From: a virus
Length of the DNA: 26,797 nt
Reading direction: 5' to 3' (one strand)
Virus record (IMG/VR): IMGVR_UViG_3300021478_000302
Location: 1-26,797 of that record
Shown: positions 20,341 to 26,797 of the stretch, in pieces
How positions within the stretch are numbered: the stretch's first letter is position 1
How the letters are laid out: every line of letters begins with the position of its first letter
The notes under the pieces: generated by a model
What the model saw: the letters and a program-made list of their open reading frames with translations, nothing else
The model's database searches: none
What the model was told of the DNA's origin: nothing
Program-made: the position numbers and the translations under genes

Positions 20341-21648
20341 ATGCCGTTGCCCATCAATCCCGATCCCGGCTTTGTCATCCAGGATCTGCCGCCTGTATCG
20401 GCGTCGATCGTGCGTTCGATCCCGCGCAGTCTGAGCCTGATGCGGACATGGATGCCAAGCTGCGGGGCGTTCGGCACGGTCGGCGCGTTGCAGACCACCG
20501 TATCGGTACAGTGGGGGCTTGAAGCCGGGTTCGATATGGTCCGGCTCATCTATTCCAACGATACCGCGACCCCGTACACCGTGATGCGAGCGGCCGTATC
20601 TCCAAGCTCGGCAATCGGCGATGGGCATTCGCCGGTCAACGCGGCCGGCGCAAACGACTTTACGATGTTCTCAACGGTCTACTTCAACAACGCCGGCCTC
20701 GATGTCTCGCCGCAGGATCAGACGACGTGGGGCAGCGGAACCACGACGCTCCCGGTGCCAGCCAATCCCGGCACAGCCAGCCAACCGATACGGCGGTTCT
20801 CGGATTGGACACCTATGCTGTCACTTGATCGCACTGACGGAGGGACAAACCCGCTGCTGATGTCGCGTACGCTCACCGACGCAACGGGAACTTATCGCTA
20901 TGCCCTGGCTGCGAATGGAACATGGGCGCCGGTAGCAAATGGCCGCACGATCATGGCGTACCAGAAAACGAGCGTTGATAGCGTTACGGTTCCCGCCCTG
21001 CTCGCCGCTCCGGGACAATCAGGCGTCAGAGCCCCGGATGGCATTCAGTATATTTCCCGCGTTCCAGGCTTCTCCGTCCTCGGCGTTGGCGACAGCCTGA
21101 CATCAGGCGGAGGATCATCGGCGACGAATAATTCGTGGGGCTGGACCGCGAGCGCCGCGCTTTCCACTCCGGCCCGGCCGATCACATTCTGGAATGAGGG
21201 ATGGGTCGGTCAGGTCACATCCGACTTTTTCCCAAACGGCTATGTCGCCTTCAAAGCATGCAAGCCTGATGTCGTCACGATCGCCGTCTGGTCGCCGAAT
21301 GACGGCCTTACGCAAGCAGCAGCCGACGCCGGCTGGTCTCGCGCCATGGCGTTCTGCGATTACGTCATGCGGCAGGGAGCGGTTCCCGTGCTCATGGGTC
21401 CGTGTCCGTGGCAGCTCATCACCACCGTGCCGCAGGACGCCGCGCGGCTTAGCACGCGAACGCGGATGCTCCAGGCGCAGGCATATGGCGTGAACGTGCT
21501 CGACTGGGAGCCAGTACTAGGGACTGGCGCTAGTCCTAACCGCATCCAACCGGCACTGCTGAATGTGAACCACCCCAACGACGCCGGCAACGCGCTGATG
21601 GACTCGGCAGTGTTCCGCCCGGTTCTCGCCAACATCCTGCGTGCGTAA
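20341..21648 (+). CDS. SGNH/GDSL-type hydrolase, tail-associated esterase
   Basis: 435 residues; ATG 20341 has AGGA seven bases upstream. Residues 1-235 are beta-rich and look like a virion-attachment or carbohydrate-binding part. The C-terminal 190 residues are an SGNH hydrolase: block I GVGDSLTSGG with Asp251-Ser252 (nucleophile), a block II Gly in NEGWVGQVT, block III Asn320 in WSPNDG, and block V His411 in VNHPND. The usual Asp three residues before the His is Asn408 here. Phage SGNH enzymes often remove acetyl or other acyl groups from capsule or O-antigen during adsorption. That substrate class is inferred from the tail position. The stop overlaps the next ATG (TAATG). Confidence 0.82.
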   Translation: MPLPINPDPGFVIQDLPPVSASIVRSIPRSLSLMRTWMPSCGAFGTVGALQTTVSVQWGLEAGFDMVRLIYSNDTATPYTVMRAAVSPSSAIGDGHSPVNAAGANDFTMFSTVYFNNAGLDVSPQDQTTWGSGTTTLPVPANPGTASQPIRRFSDWTPMLSLDRTDGGTNPLLMSRTLTDATGTYRYALAANGTWAPVANGRTIMAYQKTSVDSVTVPALLAAPGQSGVRAPDGIQYISRVPGFSVLGVGDSLTSGGGSSATNNSWGWTASAALSTPARPITFWNEGWVGQVTSDFFPNGYVAFKACKPDVVTIAVWSPNDGLTQAAADAGWSRAMAFCDYVMRQGAVPVLMGPCPWQLITTVPQDAARLSTRTRMLQAQAYGVNVLDWEPVLGTGASPNRIQPALLNVNHPNDAGNALMDSAVFRPVLANILRA

Positions 21649-22211
21649 TGCGCAACTTCGTCCAGATCGCGGCCGGCGTTGACGTGCTGCCGCTGCTGTT
21701 CGCGGTCCAGCGCAATCCGCAGCTCTGGAACGCCGATCGCTTCCGCACGACCTATCCCGGCTCGCCGCATACCGAGGTGGACGACATCCTGATCCGCTTC
21801 TCCGCACCGCGCGACGATCGTACGGTCGCGACGGTGATCGAGGACGAAGCGCCGGTCTGGCATCCCGCGGCGACCATTCTCCCGTGGCAGGGCATTGTGC
21901 TCGATCTGATGCGGCGCCTCGGGGCGTACAACCTGGATCGACTGATGATTACCCGGCTCGCGCCCGGAGCGCGGATCGATGCGCATGCGGACAACGAAGG
22001 CGACTATGCGATGGCACGCTACCGCGCCCGCTTCCACGTCGTCCTGCAAGGTCTGCCTGGCTCTCTGTATCACAACGGAGACGAGACCGTGCAAATGCTC
22101 AGCGGCAGCGTTTGGACGTTCACGCCGTCGCTCGTCCACATGATCGAGAACAACTCGGCTGATGACCGCATGCACCTGATTGTCGATCTGTGCCTGATGC
22201 CCGGACTCTGA
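21648..22211 (+). CDS. 2OG-Fe(II) oxygenase / aspartyl beta-hydroxylase-like protein
   Basis: 187 residues, coupled to the SGNH gene. The C-terminal half has the double-stranded beta-helix pattern: LDRLMITRLAPGARIDAHAD with His113 and Asp115 as candidate iron ligands, RFHVVLQG, a strand VQMLSGSVWTFTP, His164 in LVHMIENNS as the distal iron ligand, and Arg174 in RMHLIVDL as a candidate 2-oxoglutarate partner. This is the ligand set of aspartyl/asparaginyl beta-hydroxylase-like enzymes. The substrate could be a virion protein or a host component; no direct clue is visible. The end overlaps the GNAT gene by 22 bases. Confidence 0.72.
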   Translation: MRNFVQIAAGVDVLPLLFAVQRNPQLWNADRFRTTYPGSPHTEVDDILIRFSAPRDDRTVATVIEDEAPVWHPAATILPWQGIVLDLMRRLGAYNLDRLMITRLAPGARIDAHADNEGDYAMARYRARFHVVLQGLPGSLYHNGDETVQMLSGSVWTFTPSLVHMIENNSADDRMHLIVDLCLMPGL

Positions 22212-22672
22212 GCGCGCAGATTGAGCCATACGCCGTCGCGCTGCCGGAACTGCTACCGCTATATCCCGATCACTGGCGCGAAGTCGCGCTAGACCAGGAA
22301 CACCCCGAGGCCGCGCTTGCACCTCAGTTCCACGTCTACGCGGCGCGCGATGCGGCCGGCGAGCTGGTTCTTGCCACGCTGCGGGACCGGGGCGCGGTTG
22401 TCGGGTACTTCCTGTGTTTCGTGGCGGCCGGCCTCCACTACGCCGGTTGCCTCACCGCGCACATGGATATCGTCTACGTGCACCCGAGCGTGCGCGGCCG
22501 GCATGGCGGAATGCGCCTGATCCGCTGCATGAAACGCGAACTGATCCGGCGCGGCGTCAAACGATGGATTGCCGGCGAGAAGATCGGCCGCAGCGGCGGG
22601 CTCGGTCGGCTGTACGAGATCGCCGGCTTCCGGCCGGTGGAGACGCATTACTCAATCTGGATTGGATCGTAG
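22190..22672 (+). CDS. GNAT-family N-acetyltransferase
   Basis: 160 residues from GTG 22190. The fold order is visible: an N-terminal helix pair, strands FHVYAARDAAGELVLATLRD and GAVVGYFLCFVAAG, the strand MDIVYVHPSVRGRHGGMRLI containing the acetyl-CoA pyrophosphate loop (Arg-Gly-Arg-His-Gly-Gly), a helix (RCMKRELIRRG), VKRWIAGE, and the final LGRLYEIAGFRPVETHYSIW strand. GNAT genes occur at this place, between tail fibres and ejection proteins, in several podoviruses, with unknown acceptors. The true start is uncertain because no ribosome site is seen; coupling from the overlap is likely. Confidence 0.82.
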   Translation: MPDARTLSAQIEPYAVALPELLPLYPDHWREVALDQEHPEAALAPQFHVYAARDAAGELVLATLRDRGAVVGYFLCFVAAGLHYAGCLTAHMDIVYVHPSVRGRHGGMRLIRCMKRELIRRGVKRWIAGEKIGRSGGLGRLYEIAGFRPVETHYSIWIGS

Positions 22673-22673
22673 C

Positions 22674-23489
22674 ATGGTACTCGCCGCCATCGGCGCTGGC
22701 GCTGGCGTCATCGGCGCGGCCGGATCATTGATCGGCGGCTCAAAAGCCGCGTCGGCCGACACGCAGGCCGCGCAGCTCGCTCAGCAACGCTTCGATACGA
22801 CGCGCGGAGACCTGTCGCCTTTCGTCAAAGCCGGTACGGGCGTGCTGCCGGACCTTACATCGCTCGCGCAATCGGGACCATTCGGGCCGGGCGGAGCGAA
22901 TTACCTCAGCATGGCCGAGAACAACCTACCCGGCACGATGACGCAGCAGGACCTGGAAAAGACGCCGGGTTATCAGTTCAACCTCTCGCAAGGTCTGAAG
23001 GCCACGCAATCGTCGGCAGCGGCGCGCGGACTCGGGGTATCGGGAGCGGCAATGAAGGGCGCGGCGACGTTCGCGACCGGGCTTGCGGACTCGACGTATC
23101 AAAACCAGTTCGCCAATCAGCAGACGCGGTATTCCGATATCCTCGGGCTCAACACCACGCAGCAAGGCAACCTCGCGGCGCAGTTCGGGCGGCTTCAGGG
23201 CGTGGCATCACTTGGCGAGAACGCGGGGGCGCAGACCGGGACGATCGGTGCGAACCTCGCGAGCACGGGCGGCAATGCGCTAATCCAGGGCGGACTGGCG
23301 AGTGCGGCGGGCACGGTTGGCGCGGGTAGCGCAATAACCGGAGCCGGGCAGAACTTTCTCGGCAACTCGATACTCCAGCAGATGATCGGCGGTGGCGGAA
23401 CGGGCGGCTTCGGCGCGCCATCGGCCCAAACGGTCAGCAATGTAGGGCAGATTGCGCCGTTCAGCGGCGGCATCATTCAGGGTCAGTAG
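22674..23489 (+). CDS. DNA ejection (transfer) protein, gp7/gp14-like
   Basis: ATG 22674 starts one base after the GNAT stop. The 271-residue protein has a Gly/Ala-rich hydrophobic N-terminus (VLAAIGAGAGVIGAAGSLIG), then AQQRFDTTRGDLSPFVKAG, PGYQFNLSQGLKATQSSAAA and RGLGVSGAAMKGAATFATGL, followed by a helix region with ANQQTRYSDILGL. This block order is common in phage 'DNA transfer' or injection proteins that leave the virion first and help form a channel in the host envelope. The Gly-rich C-terminus is low in complexity. Which P22 counterpart it matches cannot be decided by eye. Confidence 0.75.
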   Translation: MVLAAIGAGAGVIGAAGSLIGGSKAASADTQAAQLAQQRFDTTRGDLSPFVKAGTGVLPDLTSLAQSGPFGPGGANYLSMAENNLPGTMTQQDLEKTPGYQFNLSQGLKATQSSAAARGLGVSGAAMKGAATFATGLADSTYQNQFANQQTRYSDILGLNTTQQGNLAAQFGRLQGVASLGENAGAQTGTIGANLASTGGNALIQGGLASAAGTVGAGSAITGAGQNFLGNSILQQMIGGGGTGGFGAPSAQTVSNVGQIAPFSGGIIQGQ

Positions 23490-23498
23490 GAACACACG

Positions 23499-25298
23499 AT
23501 GTCCGGCAATATCCTAGACGCCGTGCGCGGCGGCGATGTCCTCAGCTCGATCGCGCATCCGGCGCAGATCAACGTGCTGGGCGCTTACGGCGACGCGGCG
23601 CGGGCGGCGGCCGGCATTTGGGCGAACCGGCAGAACCAGGCCAACCAGCTCGCGGGGCAGGCGCAACTGGCCGGCATCGATGCGAACGGCCAGTACCAGC
23701 CGAACGTGGCCAACACGGCGCTTGCGAATGCCGGTCCCGGCGCGGCGCTGGCGGCCGGTGCGACGCTCGAAAGCGGGCAACGTCTCGGCACGGCGGGCAC
23801 CGCGCAGGGTATCGCGATTAACGGTTTGATCGCGAAGTCTGTGGCGCCGCTGATCGATCCGTCACTCACACCGGATGACCAATTCCATGCGGCACTTGGC
23901 GACGTGGCGCAGCGGCTCATCAGCTCGGGGGTGCCGGCGGCGGCGGTGACAAAGGGGCTGGCGAATCTGTCCAATGATCCGACAACGGCGCGCAGGCAGT
24001 TGGAGGTGATGCGGCAGGGTATGCTGCCACCGGAAATGCAGCAGCCGAACATTTACGGCGCGAAGGGCACGCAGACCGACCCAACGGGCGCCACGAGCGG
24101 GACGAGTCAAAGTCCGCGGACTGGCGTGGTGACTGCGGTGCAACCGCCCGGCACCGGGGCACCACTTGGCCCATCGCCCGAGTTCTCCCAGACGCAGGTT
24201 ACGTGGAAGGACAAGAACGGCGTCACGCAACAGGGTACGAACGCCACCTATCAGCAGGAGTTGGCGAAGGGGAACGCGGTCGGGGCAGCGACGCCTTCGG
24301 GGCCGACGCCTCCAGTGCCGCCAGCGCCGGGCTCGCCGACCCTTCCAGGCGGATATCAGGCACGCCCAGGAACCGCGCCAGCAGCAGGAGGAGGCACCCC
24401 CGCGCCCGCCGCACCCCCAGCGTCCGCAACGCCGGCAGGGACTGGTGGCGTTCCCTACGGGCCGCCTGTGAACGGCCAGCCTCCGCTGCCCGCGATACGG
24501 CCACAAGCCACGCCCCAAGGCCCCACGGCAACGCCATCCCCCGCGCCTCCATCGCCGCAGCCGTCGACCGGAGCAACCAGCATACCCGGCCCGGCGCCGG
24601 GCGTCGTCGAAGCGCAGCAAAACGACGTGAAAGCTTACCAGGAAGGGCAGGCCGGTATTCAGGTCCACCAACGCAATGTTCAGAACCTCGATACGGCTAT
24701 GCAGGCGCTGCAACTGACACAGACCGGGCGATCCACCGAAGCCGTCCACAACTTCTATTCGTTCCTGAAGGCGCAGGGCATTACCCCGCCCTTCGGCGAC
24801 GCGAACGTTACGGAGTACGACGTTGCCCGCAAAGCTATGACAGCGTTCGCAGCACAGGCCGCGGGAGCGGGCGGCACCGACTTGTCCCGCCTGATGAGCA
24901 CTGACGCGAACGCCAATGTCCACATTGACCAGGACGCGGCGATGCACGTCATCAAGCAGAATATCGGCTGGGAGAATCAGCAGATATCCATGAACAAGGA
25001 GGCTCCGGCAGGCGGCAAGGGCTACCACGAGCACGTTGGAAATTTCCCGACCAGCACCGTACCGGAAGCATTCGCGTGGAATCGTCTGTCATCGGATGAG
25101 CGGCAGGCGGTCATTGATCGACAGGCGAAGATCGAAGGCGGCAGCGAGGCGCTGCAAAAGTCTCTAGAGATGGCATATCGGAACAACGCTATTCCTATCC
25201 CCAAGAAACCGGCGGCTTCAACTCCGGCACCGTCCACCACGCCCGGCAAGCAGTCTATGGCCGTGCCGCCGCAGCAGAACCTATTGGCCATGGCGTAA
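23499..25298 (+). CDS. ejection / internal virion protein with Pro-rich linker (599 aa)
   Basis: ATG 23499 has AGGA (TAGGAACACACG) upstream. Three parts are visible: an Ala/Asn/Gln-rich helical N-terminus (about 1-200, e.g. AARAAAGIWANRQNQANQLA), a long low-complexity Pro/Ala/Thr/Gly linker (about 230-370), and a helical C-terminal part (about 375-570) containing VQNLDTAMQALQLTQTGRST and AVHNFYSFLKAQGI. The layout and position fit an inner virion protein ejected with the DNA, comparable in place to P22 gp20. Direct family recognition is weak. The linker suggests the two folded parts need to pass through a narrow channel. Confidence 0.68.
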   Translation: MSGNILDAVRGGDVLSSIAHPAQINVLGAYGDAARAAAGIWANRQNQANQLAGQAQLAGIDANGQYQPNVANTALANAGPGAALAAGATLESGQRLGTAGTAQGIAINGLIAKSVAPLIDPSLTPDDQFHAALGDVAQRLISSGVPAAAVTKGLANLSNDPTTARRQLEVMRQGMLPPEMQQPNIYGAKGTQTDPTGATSGTSQSPRTGVVTAVQPPGTGAPLGPSPEFSQTQVTWKDKNGVTQQGTNATYQQELAKGNAVGAATPSGPTPPVPPAPGSPTLPGGYQARPGTAPAAGGGTPAPAAPPASATPAGTGGVPYGPPVNGQPPLPAIRPQATPQGPTATPSPAPPSPQPSTGATSIPGPAPGVVEAQQNDVKAYQEGQAGIQVHQRNVQNLDTAMQALQLTQTGRSTEAVHNFYSFLKAQGITPPFGDANVTEYDVARKAMTAFAAQAAGAGGTDLSRLMSTDANANVHIDQDAAMHVIKQNIGWENQQISMNKEAPAGGKGYHEHVGNFPTSTVPEAFAWNRLSSDERQAVIDRQAKIEGGSEALQKSLEMAYRNNAIPIPKKPAASTPAPSTTPGKQSMAVPPQQNLLAMA

Positions 25299-25303
25299 TT
25301 GCC

Positions 25304-25771
25304 GTGCCAAACAATACCTATGATGATCTATTCGATGCGTGGGGGCGGGCGCTCAATGTCAATCCCCAGCTCGGCAAGACCGTTTTTCATATGGAAAGCA
25401 GCGGCGGAAAGAACACCGGCAAGAGCCTGCCGGAAGATCCTGACAGCCCGATCGGTCCGATGCAGATGCGGCCAAGCACGGCGGCGGGTATCGCCAAAAG
25501 CATGAACATCACGGGACCGATCGATCTCCAGGACATGCGCTTCGTTGTTCCGCTGGCTATGCGCTATCTGGCAGACGGTCTGAACGCGACGCAATCAGGC
25601 AATGGTGCCCTCGCCTATTACTACAGTGGCAGCGCCGATCCGGCCGCATGGGGGCGGAAGACACAGGCTTATGTTGCCAAGGGGCAGGCGCTGTATCCCA
25701 CAATGGCGTTGACGCCAGCACAATCGCAACAGACGCAACAGGCGGCCGACGCTCCGCCGGAGCAGCCATAA
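25304..25771 (+). CDS. virion-associated lytic transglycosylase (SLT domain)
   Basis: 155 residues from GTG 25304. The SLT/lysozyme-like fold is indicated by VFHMESSGGKNTG, in which the Glu of HMESSGG is the likely catalytic acid. It is followed by SPIGPMQMRPSTA (the Gly-x-Met-Gln motif), MRYLADGLNA and ALAYYYSG. It should cut peptidoglycan glycan strands during DNA entry. The C-terminus is Gln/Ala/Pro-rich. It lies between two ejection protein genes, and its stop overlaps the next ATG (TAATG). An endolysin role is less likely, because no holin or spanin gene is adjacent. Confidence 0.83.
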   Translation: MPNNTYDDLFDAWGRALNVNPQLGKTVFHMESSGGKNTGKSLPEDPDSPIGPMQMRPSTAAGIAKSMNITGPIDLQDMRFVVPLAMRYLADGLNATQSGNGALAYYYSGSADPAAWGRKTQAYVAKGQALYPTMALTPAQSQQTQQAADAPPEQP

Positions 25772-26797
25772 TGGCCGACCTTTCCGGCGCGGACATCATC
25801 AAACTATACGGCAACGACCCGGCTGGAACGTCTTCGTCCGATGCGCCAGCGCCAGCGCCTATGTCGGGTGCTGATATTATCCAGCGGTATCAGGAAGCGG
25901 ATAAGGTGGCGGCGGCTGATAAGGTCAAAGCTGGCGCCGAAACGGTCGCGCGTGCGTCGGAGCCTGATCCCTACAGCCAGTTGCCGCCCGATCCGGCGGC
26001 CTTGGCGCCGAATACTGGCGCACCCACACTTCAGGGCGTCCGGAACCTGCTTGACAATCCGCAGTACGTCTATGGCGCTCCATCAGAAGCAGTTCCGGGA
26101 ACCGCGCTGGCGCCCGCCTCTGCTGTCGTAGCTAATATGCTTTCCCCCTTCGCACATGACCGCACAACGGGCGAAACGCATTTAGCATTGCCAAACATTG
26201 TCAGGCAGCCATTGCTTGGAGCGATTGATATAGCGCGGGGCGACTTCGCCACGATTGATCCGAGTGGCAATCCGCTGTCCGTGCGGCCTACCCCGGAAGC
26301 ACTTGCCTTCTCCGGGTTGGCAGCATCGCCAGTGCGTCTCGGGACTGGCGCTCCCGTGCCGTCCAGTATCACCGCACGCGAGGCGCCGCTTTCGCCTGAG
26401 TTCACGGCGATGCCGGTTGGTGCGGCGACCGCTGACCGCCCTGGAGCCACGATCCCGCCGGGACCGACCGAGCCAAACCCTTATGCGGCAGGCGTCACGC
26501 CGCCGATACCTGCTCCACCAGCGACTTCCGCGGCTGCCAAGGATATTGCATCGGGATTCTACAAAACGGCCGAGCAGAACAATGCAGAGATAACCCCGGC
26601 AGCGGCTAACGCTTTCTACAACAAGATCGCGGGAAAGCAGCCGCAAACCGAGCATGGGCAGGCAACCGGCGGCACGGACGATGCTACCGCTCTGATAGAC
26701 CGATGGCAGAGCCTGCGCGACAAACCTATTCCGGTAAAAGCCGCTCAGGAGATGGACGAACAACTTGGAGACCTGATCGACAAGCATTTCGACAAGA
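25771..26797 (+). CDS. large ejection protein, N-terminal part (runs off the window)
   Basis: ATG 25771 overlaps the transglycosylase stop, and the frame stays open for 342 codons to the window end. The N-terminus carries a repeated motif, SGADIIKLY at 5-13 and SGADIIQRY at 32-40, separated by a Pro/Ala linker. A Pro/Gly/Ala-rich region follows with short hydrophobic stretches. From about 250 on it becomes helical (SGFYKTAEQNNAEITPAAAN, LIDRWQSLRDKPIPVKAAQE). Position as the last virion gene and composition suggest a gp16-like ejection protein. The C-terminal domain that would settle this is outside the window. Confidence 0.7.
   Translation, partial: MADLSGADIIKLYGNDPAGTSSSDAPAPAPMSGADIIQRYQEADKVAAADKVKAGAETVARASEPDPYSQLPPDPAALAPNTGAPTLQGVRNLLDNPQYVYGAPSEAVPGTALAPASAVVANMLSPFAHDRTTGETHLALPNIVRQPLLGAIDIARGDFATIDPSGNPLSVRPTPEALAFSGLAASPVRLGTGAPVPSSITAREAPLSPEFTAMPVGAATADRPGATIPPGPTEPNPYAAGVTPPIPAPPATSAAAKDIASGFYKTAEQNNAEITPAAANAFYNKIAGKQPQTEHGQATGGTDDATALIDRWQSLRDKPIPVKAAQEMDEQLGDLIDKHFDK

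Noticed and set aside
23862-25034. 390-codon minus-strand frame inside the ejection protein
   Set aside because: Arises from the Pro/Ala/Gly-rich linker read backwards (Arg/Trp/Cys-rich product); no ribosome site or motif.
25304-25771. Transglycosylase as the phage endolysin
   Set aside because: It lies among ejection genes, has no signal sequence and no adjacent holin or spanin gene, so a virion role is more likely.
1-26797. tRNA genes, CRISPR arrays, insertion sequences, diversity-generating retroelement
   Set aside because: No cloverleaf-like sequence, no regularly spaced repeats, no transposase or reverse transcriptase motifs were seen. Absence is by eye only.

Overview
The window is a compact, GC-rich, almost fully coding stretch of a tailed-phage genome, either a temperate phage or a prophage. 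The structural genes follow the P22-type podovirus order: small and large terminase, P22-type portal, scaffold, P22 gp5-like coat protein, gp4-like head completion, gp10-like hub, tail fibres and spikes, then ejection proteins. The GC-rich codon use suggests a GC-rich proteobacterial host. Nothing in the window fixes the genus, and no bacterial housekeeping gene or attachment junction is visible.

Region by region. 1-1222 is the end of an early or regulatory cluster: small Cys-rich proteins and a KOW-less NusG-like protein, a plausible antiterminator for the late genes. 1296-1647 holds two 54-aa genes on the minus strand. 1861-2742 is a tyrosine integrase flanked by short non-coding DNA that may hold attP. 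2885-5455 mixes a ParB/DNA-methyltransferase fusion, zinc-ribbon proteins and small genes on alternating strands. 5488-9979 is packaging (TerS, TerL, portal). 9976-11217 holds small accessory genes, including a two-TM peptide and a coiled-coil protein made by internal duplication. 11248-13896 is the capsid module. 13901-20308 is head completion, hub and tail. 20341-22672 is an enzymatic cassette: SGNH hydrolase, 2OG-Fe(II) oxygenase-like and GNAT acetyltransferase. 22674-26797 holds ejection proteins and a virion transglycosylase; the last gene runs off the window.

From 5488 on, nearly all plus-strand genes overlap or abut (ATGA, TGATG, TAATG, TAGTG), which points to one long, translationally coupled late transcript. 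Seven small genes run against it on the minus strand. Each gene or pair points away from the next plus gene, and each has a strong Shine-Dalgarno sequence. Two have stop codons nested with those of the opposing gene. They are the least explained part of the window.

The coat gene is bracketed by RNA structure: a long inverted repeat just before its ribosome site and a GNRA-capped hairpin just after its stop. Several genes are below usual size cut-offs but well supported, notably the 50-aa membrane peptide at 11991-12143, the 56-aa gene at 9976-10146 and the 59-aa membrane peptide at 10156-10335.
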